A stretch of DNA of 64,000 nucleotides from Tretioscincus oriximinensis (GCA_022410635.1 JAJVDF010000460.1:372001-436000), one strand, 5' to 3'; shown: positions 35,212 to 47,903, counted from the first letter of the stretch. Notes: a model not told the origin generated them from the sequence alone. Program-made: numbers and translations.

Positions 35212-35595
35212 CAGTGATGGTGAACCTTTTGAGCTCGGTGTGTCAATTCGTAAAAAAAAACCCCTAATTAACTTGTGTGCTTTGTCACAACTAAAAATAT
35301 CCATAATTTTGTGATATTTGTAGCTTGAGACTTGTAAAAAAGAAATTATATTTGTATTTATTAAAGAAGCAAAAACAAAAAATATTAGTTATTTTTTTGC
35401 TACTGCGTTTTTGCAAGCAACTTCATCCATCAGTCTGTTTCCTTTATTGGTTTTAATACACTGATTTTTTCCAGTTTGTTTTTGTTATTTTAATTAATTT
35501 TTTAAAAATTTTTAATTTGATCAGGGTGGCAGTATGTCACCCAAATGTCTTGGTATGTCACCTTCGACACCCGTGTCATAGGTTCGCCATCACTG
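35212..35595. mobile_element. hAT MITE, 384 bp, with target-site duplication
   Basis: Begins CAGTGATGGTGAACC and ends GGTTCGCCATCACTG, with further GTGTGTC/GACACCCGTG complementarity. Flanked by CTCTAATG (35204-35211) and CTCTAGTG (35596-35603), an 8-bp duplication with one mismatch. Classic hAT structure; no transposase inside. Confidence 0.92.
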
Positions 35596-36219
35596 CTCTA
35601 GTGATTACCAGCATAGGATAAGGAAGGTCCTATTCTTTTCTGCACTTTCATGTATACAGGATAAGAGTTTAGAGCAAGATAGTGCCCAAAATTGAATTCT
35701 ATCCTGTTTCATGGATAGATACACCTGGAATATGGGGAGGTTGGCATTTCATTAGTGCAACAGAGAGCATTGCCTTGCCCCAGAAAATCTGGAGACCAAG
35801 AACAGTCATTCCTGCATTTTGGAGGTCCCAGTGGCTCCAAAGCTAACACAGATGGATGAGCCATTCCATTGTAGCCCTGAGCCATGGTAGCAGCCAGCCC
35901 CCACCCATCACTAAGATGGTATCCCTGAACCAGAACCAGAAATGACATCAGTGGTAAGTTTGGCCAAAAGGGACAGGGCAGGAACAAAATAATGGGCAGG
36001 GCCTGGGCAGGGGGACCTCATATATGTATGAGATTCTAGCATTATTTCCATCACTGATAGCAACAGCCTATCCCAGGTTACGAAATTTAGTTGCATATAG
36101 AATAAGATGCCCTATCCTGGTATGAATATGGTCTTCTCTGTGAGGAGAGAAGTGAATAACAATCAAAGTCATGCTTGTTATTGTAGTCTTACTTTATCTG
36201 GTGAATTCACTTGATGCAG

Positions 36220-36323
36220 GAGAAAAGGAAGATACCTAAATTTCCAAATGGAGCTGCGTCTCCCGGAGAGCCTCTTAATGAAGAAGGCCATCATGCAGGA
36301 CCTGAACTGCAAAGAACTGGGAG
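36220..36323 (+). CDS. SLC4A7: SLC4A7 exon 12, linker before membrane domain
   Basis: Residues 548-582. Encodes EKRKIPKFPNGAASPGEPLN, EEGHHAGPELQRTGR. The middle is divergent among vertebrates, while EKRKIP and HAGPELQRTGR are conserved anchors on each side. Acceptor TGATGCAG, donor AGGTATGTA, phase 2. Confidence 0.95.
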
Positions 36324-38036
36324 GTATGTAGAGTTTACTTAAACTGATAATCTCAAATATAAAATAGCAAAGATTAAAAAAAGATGGTTTGTTTTCAGGC
36401 CTTTAATACTTTGTCTGTTTCCCTTCAAACAACTACAGTGCCTTAAAATATTCAAGACCTTAAAGATTATTATTATTGAAATATCTGACAGACCCATCGC
36501 TTTTTAACCTGACCTTTAGTTGAGGGAACAGCATCCCTTTCCCATGTTAACATTTAGATTATCTGTCTTTATATTGATTTTATTGCGACCTACTCTGAAC
36601 TTTGTGTATGGTGCAGGATAGAAATAATGTAAAAATATTATTTTTCTTTAGAGTGCAAGATTAAATAAAGGGTTTTTTAAAAAAAGAATAGAAGCTATCT
36701 TTTTAGGAACATTATCCTATTCATTGTGAGTTTTATTTAAATGATTTTAACTAAAGTTCCTGCTCAGTGTACATCTGACAAAAAAGGAGTCTTACAGAGT
36801 GTTTTTGTTGAAAGAATTATTAATGAGCAGGAATCATATTTAAATAGCATTTCTAAAGCATTTTCATTTTCCATTAACAACCCTCTTAATATTTTTTGAG
36901 TTAAAATTACAGCTGAATTTCATTCTCACCAGCTGTGTGTGTAAATATGTATATACTTTTCTTTTGTAGTAGCATTTTTGTTGGATTAAATTAGATTTCT
37001 ACTGCATTATTAAGTTTACTGGCAGCAGTTTCTGTGTATTTAATACCGACATAGTTCTCCCTATCTGAATTCTGTTTAGTGGATACTGTTGCCCATAATC
37101 TTTCTGAATCAACCATTTAACTGGCCCAGATCCCATAGCAACTCTGAATATTAATCTTGGTTTATATTAGAATGGGAAAGACCTGTCCCATTCATACTTC
37201 TTTGCTGAGGCTACTGGTGGCAGTTAAGGGCTTGTGTGTTAGCTCTTAAAATCTGAAATATTTTAGGACTTGGATTATACTGGCTGAGGCTTTTTCTACT
37301 AAGGTAAAATTTTGTTAATATTCAAAATATTATGCATAGAGGTTGGCAAATTCTTGCAACTGTTTCTCACCAATTGGGGATTCTTATCTTTATAGATACT
37401 TCTAGTGTTTTTGAATATTCTTAGGAATAATCAAAGCAACCAAGAGTACAAGTACAAAACTTGTTATAGGGCATTAAAAAAGTGAATATAGATCCAAGGT
37501 TGTATTTTCTATGGGAAAAAAGCATAATTAGATGCAATTAATGGGTAGGCCAATTGTATTAAAACTATCCAAATAAGAATTATTTAGCACAAACCCCTTG
37601 AAATAGACTTCATAATTAGGGGGACACGTTAGCATAAGTATTAGAGAGAAATAGTGGTTATCTAGATCAGCAATATTGAATGAATTGGGAAAAAAAACCC
37701 AGTTGTATCTTTACCTTTCGAACAAAATTACATTGAAGTACGGATGTTGAATATTTTCCAAGCATTTTTTTTATAATTTAACCCATTACAGTATACATAA
37801 ATTATCCCCAACCGTTAGAAATACAAAACAGAATTTCAACTTAGTTTACTCTAAGTGCTGAAAATGATTACGGTAAATGGTATATTTGCAATCTGTATTG
37901 TGAAAACGTTAATAGTGTATAAAGTAGAACTAACTTGTGCTAAACGTCTGCACTGTCAGTCTTGTGTATCCCGTAGTTTTAAGCATTCTGGAGTCCTTTA
38001 GTGTACAGTTTGACGAGTTTCATCTCACCTATTTAG
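36324..38036 (+). other. Intron 12
   Basis: 1.7 kb, AT-rich; no repeat or exon recognised. Confidence 0.7.
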
Positions 38037-38211
38037 GCTTTTTGGTGGTTTGATACTTGACATCAAAAGGAAAGCACCTTTTTTCTTGAGTGACTTCAAG
38101 GATGCATTAAGTCTGCAGTGCCTGGCCTCGATTCTTTTCCTATACTGTGCCTGTATGTCTCCTGTAATCACTTTTGGAGGGCTCCTTGGAGAAGCTACAG
38201 AAGGCAGAATA
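38037..38211 (+). CDS. SLC4A7: SLC4A7 exon 13, membrane domain begins
   Basis: Residues 582-640. Encodes [40 protein letters not shown] and [18 protein letters not shown]. This contains the juxtamembrane DIKRK and the first transmembrane helix, with the FGGLLGEAT turn conserved across SLC4 carriers. Acceptor TATTTAG, donor ATAGTGAGT, phase 0. Confidence 0.98.
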
Positions 38212-40824
38212 GTGAGTACAAAGAATGGTAGTAGCCAGGCATTTAGATTTTCAGAGGCAAGTGACTGTGTTCATTTGTCTACCTTCTTTCTACCTTTATT
38301 TGAAAACCTTGAGCTGCAGGATTTGATTAGCCCTGCCCCCATTAAGTGCTCTTCAGATTTTAATTGTGGTGGCAAACATGGAAAGACATGTGTGTGAACA
38401 GGTAAAGATCCACAGTAGAGGTAAACATTACTATGTTCTGTGTAACATTTTCATGAAATAAGAAGCAGCCTGGTTTTGAAAGAATGTTTCATAATCCATA
38501 AATGGAACAGATTCACTTAGAGCTCAAGATGAACGGCTCAGAGGCCTTTATGATTTGTTGCTTGTAAACTTTTAAAAGTAATATGCTTTATGATGGGGGA
38601 AGGGGTGTGATTGCAGATTTGTGCATAAGTTTCTCCTAAATGGCTTGTGCATTAAAATAATTGACATGAACGTTTTTTCCTGAAAACTGTTTGGAAGGGT
38701 AGATTTGAAACACAGAATTGAATAAAGAGTAATTAATTCTTTTATCTANCATACTTTTATCTTTTATTTTATTTACTATACTTTTAACAATGATGTTTTG
38801 AATATATTAATATCACTACATAATGTGGTTTTGGAATCAATGGAAGTGAAAATTGTAGAGTCAATCCTAAACATCTCCCAAGAGGATGGTAATGTCAAAC
38901 TTCTTCATTCACCAAGAATACTGCATGGATGTAGCCATATAATCACTCGGAATCATCCCTGTTCAATGATATCAAACAGCAACGAGTTTTCAAAATATGT
39001 GATATTTGCATCTTAATATGTCTATGTTATAATGTCTTTAATTCAGCACTGCTTTTTAGAACAGGTCTTTATGGTCCTAATCAATACTTCACAATTAGGT
39101 TTAATTTTACTATGTACTTGTATGCTGGTGTCTCCTGCTTTCCCCCTCTTTTTTCTACACACAAATTACAAACAGAGCTCTATTTAATTTTAATATGGGA
39201 ATCCCACTTTTACAAATTTTGGCAAATATAAAAATGTAATATTATTAAGCAGCACTAGTTTGGCTACAATTTTTTAACCATATTGTAGAGCAGTTGGTAT
39301 AAAAATAAATACCTCCTGTACATGAATTGAAAAATGCCTTCTTTTTTCTAGCTGTCTGGAATTGTTTGCTGCCTTCTGTTGCTTGGTGTGCATCAGTGAA
39401 TATTTTAAATTAATTACTGCACACGTATTAATACACATGTAAGGTACACTCTGTGTTCAGTCCTTCCTTGTATTTCTAGAGATTGTCACTCCCACAGTGC
39501 TCTTGCCCTTGACGTCCTGCCCTGAGAACCCAAGGTTAATGCATTGATCACCTAAAAGCACTTCAGCAGTTAACATAGAAAGAATTCAAATCTTTAAGTG
39601 CTATCTTAAATGGCAAAGCTGATCATGGTTCCATGTTAAGCGGTTTTGGCATAGCTGTACTATTGATGTTTTGAATTTTTTCAGTTTTGAGGATAGATCC
39701 CTTTAGAAATGGAAGTGGGATTTGCCACTAGTCTGGTTTCTGTTATCCTTATGAAATAATATTTAAACCTTCTAATTTTGAGTGTGAGGACTACAAAGGA
39801 TGTTCTAAGGTTGTGTGAGAAATTCTACAATCAGAATCTTAAATGCTTTATGCTCAACATGAAGGATTTGAAATGCATTTAATCCTCTGAACCTATATGA
39901 TCTACAGGGTGCTTCAAAAATGTATACACACTTTGAACTTCCATACGATGTACAGAATCAGTGGTGACCCGTACTCATTTGTTATTTACGTTTTATTTAC
40001 ATTGGACTTTAAGCTTTCTAATTTCCTGAAATTTAACTTTGTAGAACAGTAAATAAATTTTCTATGGAAGTTCACAGTGTGTATACATTTTTGAAGCATC
40101 CTTGTATATTCCTCCTCAGTTTAGATCTGCACACACATGTCATACAACAAAACACCTACAATTTCTATTGTACTTGCACAATACTTAGCATAAACAGAGA
40201 CATTTCAGTGAATGAAGGGAAACAAAACAATTTCTCTTTTACAGTTCTTTAAAACTGATTTTGGTATTTAAAATGCAGTTAATCCCTGCTATTTCTTATT
40301 AATGTTAGTCACAGAAGGCTTAAACTCTCAAATGCAATAAGAGAGTAAGTACACAATTTCAGGCTATTGTAATTTTAAAAAATGCATTACCAGGTGGTAT
40401 GGTGACTTTCTGCTCCATCTATTTTTGTCCATTTGTTTCCTATATATGTTAAATCATTATTCACATCCAATCCGTTTATGTTGTGTCATAACAATTTTCA
40501 GCATATCACAGTGCAGGTTTGTGTGGTTTTCTTTTTTTATACAGGAAAAGATGCATTGTTTGTTCTTCCCTACTTTAATTAGATTTGTATGCTATCGTTG
40601 TTGATGTGTGCTTTTCTTCCTTAGCTTCAAAAGTGAGTAACTTGTTCTCGTGTAGCTTTTCATTTAGCACACTGTTCCAAATTGTAACCATGATAAACCC
40701 ATGTCTAGTTAAAAACTGCATTGTAGCTAATGGTTGTCATTTTTACTTCACAAATTTCCATGTACAAATTTCACAGTGGCAAATTGTAATCTTCAGTGAG
40801 TCACAGGATTTTTTTCCCCCTCAG
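38212..40824 (+). other. Intron 13
   Basis: 2.6 kb, AT-rich, with one mariner-type MITE at 39.9 kb. The ORF running on from exon 13 is read-through only. Confidence 0.8.
39905..40104. mobile_element. Mariner-type MITE, 200 bp
   Basis: Terminal inverted repeats of about 40 bases: CAGGGTGCTTCAAAAATGTA, TACACACTTTGAACTTCCATA at the left, and its complement ending GAAGCATCCTTG at the right, with one indel. Flanked by TA on both sides (39903-39904, 40105-40106). The CAGGGTG..CAAAAA start resembles mariner ends. No transposase ORF. Confidence 0.9.
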
Positions 40825-40958
40825 AGTGCAATAGAATCTTTATTTGGAGCATCGTTAACTGGGATTGCCTATTCAGTATTCGCTGGGCAACCTCTGACAA
40901 TATTGGGAAGCACTGGACCTGTTCTAGTATTTGAAAAAATATTATTTAAATTCTGCAA
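40825..40958 (+). CDS. SLC4A7: SLC4A7 exon 14, transmembrane helices 2-3
   Basis: Residues 641-685. Encodes SAIESLFGASLTGIAYSVFA, GQPLTILGSTGPVLVFEKIL and FKFCK. QPLTILGSTGPVLVFE is the signature of the SLC4 membrane domain; in SLC4 structures the helix 3 region lines the ion site. Acceptor CCCTCAG, donor AAGTAAGT, phase 2. Confidence 0.98.
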
Positions 40959-41402
40959 GTAAGTATATATTCTTTTCTAATTACAATTCTTATGAAAGAT
41001 TCTGTCTTAATTTTGTAACCTTAAAAGTAAAAATAGCAGAACATTAAGAATTTCATGTTTGAAACATTCTGAGTCTTCTGGTGGCTCATTCAAAAACTTC
41101 TGCCCATAGTTAACAATGTTTCAATATATAGGCCTGTAGGTAATTAATTAAAACTATGAGATGATTCACTACTTGACTGAGATTACAGGTTTTCATTCTT
41201 CAGCATGCTTTATGGAAAGTTCATCCTTCTTTTTTCAAGAAAAGCAACCAGTTAAAAGATATAGAAATAATAGGTTTCACTTTCCGTTTTTCCTGCTTAA
41301 AGTGGTCAAATGCAATTGGTGGGTCACTTAGAATGTAAGTTGTAATGTCAAAATACTATATATAACGTGTGTAATATATTGTGCATATTTTTATTTAAAC
41401 AG

Positions 41403-41648
41403 AGACTACGAACTTTCTTACCTTTCTCTGCGAACCAGCATTGGTCTGTGGACGGCATTTTTATGCATTTTGTTAGTAGCAACAGATGCTAGCAGTCTTG
41501 TATGTTACATCACTCGATTTACTGAGGAGGCTTTTGCTGCTCTCATTTGCATAATATTTATATATGAAGCACTGGAAAAACTTTTTCAGTTGGGAGAAAT
41601 GTATGCTTTCAATATGCACAACGAACTGGATAAACTGACGTTATATTC
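41403..41648 (+). CDS. SLC4A7: SLC4A7 exon 15, transmembrane helices 4-5
   Basis: Residues 685-767. Encodes DYELSYLSLRTSIGLWTAFL, then CILLVATDASSLVCYITRFT, EEAFAALICIIFIYEALEKL and FQLGEMYAFNMHNELDKLTL. The VATDASSLVCYITRFTEEAFA block is almost invariant in Na+-coupled SLC4 carriers. Acceptor TTAAACAG, donor TCGTAAGT, phase 2. Confidence 0.98.
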
Positions 41649-42821
41649 GTAAGTGTGGTTCTTCTATTAATGCATCCTACTTAACATCATCTCTTACTGC
41701 AGTAGTACTGAAGATTTCATTACTTTTTAATTTTTCTTTTCTTTTTTTTTTCTTTTTAAGAATAGATATGTTGCTGCTGTTCCTTTTACATTCAGAAATA
41801 TATTTTGTTGATTCTTCCCCCTTGTTTTTGATCATTTGAATAGCTTAAAGAATAAATGTGTTAGGATCCAGAGCTTCTAATCCAAGAAAGACAGGAAAGT
41901 CAATCATCCATGTGGATATCTTATTGAGAGAGACAAGGCCAGAAATAAGACCAGAAGTCATGAACTAACTTCGGAAGTAATCAAAGAACTAAACAAAAGC
42001 AAAGAGGGAGTGAGTGGTTAAATACTAAATGCCTAGCTCTGCCTGTACAGAGACAGAGACCAATGGAAAGCAATAAACCATCCCTCCAACGGAGCCCGCT
42101 GGTGGGGAAAGCAGTTTGAAAACTAGGAAGTGAAAGTAAAAAAGGGGAAAAGGCAAAATTACATCAGAAATGGCACTAACAAAATGTCTAGAATTTATTT
42201 AAATCATATCTAATATTGGGCTTGCCTGCTCATCATTGAGTGCAAAGGAATTGTCTTGGGCCACATATAAAATAATAAAATTATTATATAAAATAGCACA
42301 ATAAGTTTAATAATTAAATTTAATAATTAAATTTTAAAAACTTGTTTATTATTAATAAATGCCTGTAGGTCAAACACCTGTAGCAATAAATGCCTATAGG
42401 TATGTAGATTTTAAAAATAATATTGGTAATAGGTGTGCTTTATTAGTAATGTTGCACTACTGGTAGTACACATAACATCTGATAAACTGACTGATTTGAT
42501 TAGCTGGACCCTTTCATGTACAGCATTCTATTGTTTCCTATGCAGTGAATGTTCAAGCATTGGACAGTGAATTGAGTCATTCCAAATATTGCTAAAACTC
42601 ATATGTTAAAAAGTTGTGATCTTGTGGGGCCACATTATTAGCTGCCCATGATACATGATACATGGGCACACCANGCCTGATTTTAAACTAATGTTTAATC
42701 GTAATGTTTCATGTAATTATCTTTTTTTTATTTCCAATATTAGTAGTAGCAAGAAGTAGTATTAATATTCATAGCAGCAAGGTGAAACACTTAATAGTAT
42801 CACACACTTTAAATTTTCCAG
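41649..42821 (+). other. Intron 15
   Basis: 1.2 kb. The 41.87-42.17 kb stretch is purine-rich and more complex than its surroundings, perhaps an old repeat, but was not assigned. Confidence 0.6.
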
Positions 42822-42927
42822 ATGTGTGTGTTCTGAGCCTCCAAATCCTAACAATGAAACCTTGGAGATGTGGATGACTGCCAACAAATCTATGGACACC
42901 ATACCTTGGACCAACCTCACAGTTACT
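42822..42927 (+). CDS. SLC4A7: SLC4A7 exon 16, large extracellular loop
   Basis: Residues 767-802. Encodes CVCSEPPNPNNETLEMWMTA, NKSMDTIPWTNLTVT. Three N-glycosylation sequons are present (NET, NKS, NLT). The CVC pair together with two cysteines in exon 17 gives the four conserved extracellular-loop cysteines of this branch. The loop is the most variable part of the membrane domain, and the variation here is ordinary. Acceptor TTTTCCAG, donor ACTGTAAGC, phase 0. Confidence 0.96.
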
Positions 42928-44418
42928 GTAAGCACTTCTAAGTAGAAACTGAGATTATGACATACTTGTCAAATGTCAGAGATAACAGCACTAATTTGCT
43001 ATATGTGTTGCTTAACAGACCCTCAGCAGATAGTCAATCCAGATTCTTTTACCCTCAACCAAGAACCTACAGATTATAATGGAAAAAGTGGGATAACTTA
43101 TACTGATTTTTGATACTTTGGTTCTAAAGGAATGCTACTTATAACTGTTTATCAGGTTTTTTTCCTTGGTTAGTATTCAATAGTTTAATTGGAGGCTTTG
43201 TCTGCCAGGAAACCTATCTGAAACCAAGATAGTGTTTATTTGTGGATTTCAATATAAATAGGCGATGAGAAGATTGGAGAAGTAGGTTTGCTTGAATTTG
43301 ATACCTGTTTTTTTCTTATGTCCATCTTCTAGGGGAAGGGAGACAACATTATTAAAATTAATGTTTTCAAATAATTTATAATTACTTAATAGTCCCTCCA
43401 AATTATTTAAAAAGATTCATAACTTGCAGAAGTTTTAAATGGCTGGCTCAGAGACTATCATCTGTTAGATTGTTTTGGACTGACCATTTCAAATAGATTT
43501 TAATTCTGCAGTAATCAATTTTTAAATCAAGATTATGTGATGAAGAATATGTGCTCAAGAATATGTGATGAAAACAAATATCACTTTTTCTCTTATATAT
43601 TTTGTGTATTCTTAATGACGGGGTTTTCAAGATTGCCTCTTTACAGTTAATGAGTACAGACAGGCTTTCAGTTTCCATTGAATGTAAAACTCCTATTGAA
43701 TGTAAAACGTCTTTATAACTTTGTGGAACCCCAAACCATGTACTTTATTCTTAGTAGCAATTCTGTGTTAGAGCTAAGAGGAATTTGATTTAGTCTCTGC
43801 TTTTACCTATCAGGATCAACTCAGGAGACTTTTTGTCAAATCAGGGCTACAAGTCCTTCTGTTATAGTGTTCAGGGCTAATTTCATCAAGATCGGGTATA
43901 TTTCTTTTTGGATGTCTATAAATTGATCATAGGCAATTTAATCTGAATTGTTTTGATATCTGGCATCAGAATATGTATCACTAATTCTAGGATTGAGGTC
44001 TTATCAAATAACATGGTTTATTCATGTTCATGAAATGCTAATCACTTGATGGATATGATTCAATTAAAAATAAAACTTCCAGTAATAATGTGTTTCACAG
44101 TTTAAAGACATGTTGGGGTACTTTTTTATATTCATGCATATTCATCAAGTAATCAGCTTTTTGTAAAATGAAAAAGCTATATTATTTGACAATGTCCTTG
44201 TTGTATTTTACACTTAAAATCAAGATATAGAAGTTTGAAAAACATTTGCAATAGTGCAGATAATTAATTGAGCATAAAGATGAGCACATAATAATAGTTG
44301 TCTGTCTTTACTGTTACTTTTTCTGTCTCTTAGAAATAGGTTAATTCATTTTTATAGTAAATCTAAATGCCATTTGACAAAATACCTAATTTGTGCTTCT
44401 ATATTACTTAATTTACAG
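42928..44418 (+). other. Intron 16
   Basis: 1.5 kb, AT-rich; nothing recognised. Confidence 0.7.
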
Positions 44419-44580
44419 CAATGTAAAGAACTTCATGGTGTGTTTGTTGGATCAGCCTGTGGCCATCATGGTCCATATTTCCCAGATGTTCTCTTTTGGT
44501 CTGTCATATTATTTTTTGCAACATTTTTTCTCTCTTCTTTTCTCAAGCAATTTAAGACTAAACGTTATTTTCCTACTAAG
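44419..44580 (+). CDS. SLC4A7: SLC4A7 exon 17, extracellular loop end and helix 6
   Basis: Residues 803-856. Encodes QCKELHGVFVGSACGHHGPY, FPDVLFWSVILFFATFFLSS and FLKQFKTKRYFPTK. It supplies the last two loop cysteines and transmembrane helix 6, ending at the cytosolic basic KQFKTKRYFPTK. Acceptor TTTACAG, donor AAGGTAATT, phase 0. Confidence 0.97.
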
Positions 44581-44756
44581 GTAATTAAGAATTTTTGTAC
44601 TAAATACTTCATAAAAAAGGAAACTTAAAATTTAATAAGTAGTGTTGAAATATTATTGGAAGGTATTTATGATATTTTGTCATTCATCCACAATTTCTAG
44701 AATGATACTTATGAATCCTAGGATAGATTTCAAAGGAATAGTGTGTTATTCTGGGC

Positions 44757-44877
44757 CCAGAAAATCTAGCAAGCAAGTCTTGTAGAACTTTAGGGTCTAA
44801 TAAGAAATAGGATTGACTACATGAGCTTTCATAGACAAGTTCATTTCTTCAGAATCTCATGTCTCTATGAATTCTAG
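44757..44877. mobile_element. Foldback element, degenerate copy 4
   Basis: CTAGCAAGCAAGTCTTGTAG, ATGAGCTTTCATAGACAAGT and TCATTTCTTCAGA keep the family order; the right arm is mostly lost. Confidence 0.6.
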
Positions 44878-46426
44878 GGTATAATACAGAGTATTTAAAT
44901 GGGATGCATTGTTTCAAGAATTATAGCACAAAACGTAGATCAATTCTTCTCTGCAGTTGCAGTAAATATTTGTACTAACAGTATAAAAGCAAATTAATTT
45001 ATATAAATTACATAAATCTGCATGCTATAATTATATTTGGCACTCTTTCTTACTAAATTTAAGTGTTATTTCTGGTTTAAATACATTTTAATAGACTATA
45101 ATTAAAAAGAAACTGATCAAAACAATGATCAAATAGAGGTTAAAATTGCAGAAACAATATTCTGTCAATCAGCTGAATAAGTAATATATAGAATAGATGA
45201 GTGGGTTTTTTTCTATTTTTTTATTTAAGACCTAAACTAATGCATTTAAAATGAGTGTACCAAAATAACAATATTCTAATTATAATAACATTTTAGTAAT
45301 TTCTAGGAAGAGCTGGAAACAATCCAGTATTGTAGAATTAATAAAGATATTCATGGAAGCATAATTTTCAAATCAGACAAAATTTCTGTGGTTTTTTTTA
45401 ATGAAAGTGTTAAAGTTTCTGCCTAATTTAAGAAAGAACATTCCTTTCTACTTGTTTTTTTCACTTCCCTCTCCCTAAAAATCAGGGGGGGGGAGACATT
45501 CATGCTAAGCAATTCCTGTTTCTCATCACACCAGGAATTAATTTTGAATACATTTTCAAAAATCTGTGCCTTCTGCTAAAAGTCTTTCAGAGAGATGGCT
45601 GTAAGTGATAAGTCCCATCTCCTTTGACAGTGTTTGGACAACAAAACATTTCTGCAAAGCTGCTTCAGGCTTTAAAGTATGCTAAACCAATCCAAAAACT
45701 AACTTTGAAGAAATGCTTTATCTTCTTAAGTTATCAGTTTCAGGGGAATGCTTGAATTACAAGTTTATTTCCATGCTGACATAGGCTGCCAGGACTTTTG
45801 TATTTTTCCAAATCTTCATTTCTTCTATTTTTTGTATTGCAATACATTTGCATATATATTCATATTGTGGACCATATGCATTTTATTTCTTTAGTAATGT
45901 ATTTATTTATTCAGTAATTTGTTTTACTATATCTTTTCTTGTTATTGTTATATTGTCATTCATTATCAATTTTCCTTTCTAATTGTTTCCCAAATTAAAA
46001 ATGAGCTCCCCACACAACAGGAACTGTTTAAAGGTTGTCTCTTACAGCTTTTAATGTTGATTAATAGTATTGCAAATGTAGAAATATTATAGCAGTAATT
46101 ATTAATTTCAAGCAATTCTTCAAACCACAGCTATCCCTTGTATAATGTTATCCCTATTCTTCACTGATTTGCATTTCCATGATAGGAAAATGTGGAGTTT
46201 TTGCTCATACATAGGGGAACTATGCCATATTAATCATTGCTAGCTATTTGTATGATTTATATAGTGAAGCATGATTAGTATAATGTGAAAGCATCCGAGG
46301 CCGAATACTTTGGAATATCATACTAAACTGAGAAATAATAATGTTAACACTACATAATAGTGTTATTATCTATTTCTTGAAAGCACAGCCTACATGCATG
46401 TGCACGCATAAGTACAGATAGGAGTT

Positions 46427-46763
46427 GTTTCTTGAAAGTACACACATTAGAGAGGGGGAGAGAGAAAGCATGCAAAGGGTATGAACTTCCTATTTTCCCC
46501 CAAGGCAAAACAGCTAAATGCAGAGTACAGAAGCCCTCAAGGAAGCAGTAGCAGAAGTGGTAGCTTTAAAGTGAAGGGAGAGCTGTGTGCTCACCCTCTG
46601 TCTGACAGATCCACCAGCTGAAGCGCAGTCTTCCCATGTGCTACCGTTTTCAATACTGAATACGAATACTGCTTCCTTGAGGCCACTTTGCCTTGAGAGA
46701 AAATGGGAAGTTCACACCCTTTGCCTCTTTTTTGCATGTGTGTGCACATGTACTTTCAAGAAA
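46427..46763. repeat. Large inverted repeat, unrelated to the other foldbacks
   Basis: The left arm (TTTCTTGAAAGTA, GCATGCAAAGGGT, GAACTTCCTATTTTC, AAGGCAAA, CTCAAGGAAGCAGTA) is mirrored by the right arm (TACTGCTTCCTTGAG, TTTGCCTT, GAAAATGGGAAGTTC, ACCCTTTGC, TACTTTCAAGAAA). Arms of about 100-120 bases enclose a loop of about 115. Confidence 0.85.
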
Positions 46764-47215
46764 AAGATTCTGTCCTCTTTGTGTGTGTGTGTATACATAC
46801 ATGACTGGGCATTTAAGAAACAGCTAATGTCAAATGTCAAAATTAAGTATGGTTTTAATAATACTGCTTCTTAACTTAGTATGCTTCCTCTTTAGGCTTG
46901 AAAACTGAAAGATGTGATAATCCAAAGTATTCATTTTGATTCTGGCTACAGCCCCAGAGTGTTGAAAGAGTGATTGAACTTCTGATAGTTGTAAGACTGT
47001 GACCTGTGGTGAAAGGAAGGTTATGAATTCCTAAATAAAATAAATATTGTTTCCCACCACACCCAGTTATAATGAATTTTTAACTTTATATTTCTTTTTG
47101 TAAACTATTTAAAAATTCTTTTGAGTGAAACATTATGGAAGTGTCTTAATAAAATATCACTGGATCATACCAGTAATTTTAACAAGTTTCTTTTTCTTTT
47201 CTTCCTTTTTATTAG

Positions 47216-47329
47216 GTGCGGTCTACAATAAGTGATTTTGCTGTATTTTTGACAATAGTGATCATGGTTCTCATTGATTACCTTGTGGGAGTTCCTTCCC
47301 CTAAACTTCATGTCCCTCAGAAATTTCAA
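47216..47329 (+). CDS. SLC4A7: SLC4A7 exon 18, helix 7
   Basis: Residues 857-894. Encodes VRSTISDFAVFLTIVIMVLI, DYLVGVPSPKLHVPQKFQ. VRS-ISDFAVFLTI and the PSPKL motif after the helix are family hallmarks. Acceptor TTATTAG behind a long pyrimidine tract, donor CAAGTGAGC, phase 0. Confidence 0.97.
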
Positions 47330-47741
47330 GTGAGCAAATAACTACTTTTTTATTGAACTGTAAAATGTATTTAGATTCACAGTTATCTCTAGGTCTCTCA
47401 TGGTAATAGTTTGCTTCTTAGCTTGCAAGTAGTGTTAATTCACAAATATATTTTGATTCAATAAAAAAGCAAAGTGTTCTCAATGAAAGCACATGCATTA
47501 AGAAATTCATTCTATCTGTTACCTTAAATTGTATTGTCAATAATGGGAGAAAAACCTTGCTTTTGTTAGTTGTATTACAGAGGTGCAATGTGCCAGGCAA
47601 TCTTATCAGATTCCTTACCTTTGAAAGTNTAAGCTTTAGAAAATGCTAACAGTATACTCAATCAAAGCAATTCACACAGGAAGTATATTCAGAAGCACAT
47701 GAAATTAGTAATTCAAATGTTAATTTTCNTTTTTCCTTTAG

Positions 47742-47903
47742 CCTACGCGCAGTGATCGGGGATGGCTTATAGATCCTCTGGGACCTAACCCATGGTGGAC
47801 CCTTGTGATAGCTGCAGTTCCTGCTTTACTCTGTACAATTCTTATTTTTATGGACCAGCAAATTACTGCAGTTATCATAAACAGGAAAGAGCATAAGCTC
47901 AAG
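47742..47903 (+). CDS. SLC4A7: SLC4A7 exon 19, helix 8
   Basis: Residues 895-948. Encodes [40 protein letters not shown] and [14 protein letters not shown]. The [20 protein letters not shown] motif on helix 8 is highly conserved and carries an acidic residue close to the transport site of SLC4 proteins. Acceptor CTTTAG, donor AAGGTGAAA, phase 0. One unresolved base (N) lies in the upstream intron, not in the exon. Confidence 0.98.

Larger units (their letters stand above)
44581..47215 (+). other. Intron 17
   Basis: 2.6 kb with a degenerate foldback element (44.76 kb) and a separate inverted repeat (46.43-46.76 kb). No exon. Confidence 0.8.

Noticed and set aside
38050..38397. 115-codon ORF beginning inside exon 13
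   Set aside because: Only the first part (to 38211) is coding; the rest is read-through into the intron.
40585..40962. 125-codon ORF containing exon 14
   Set aside because: The 5' two thirds are intronic; the exon starts at the acceptor at 40825.
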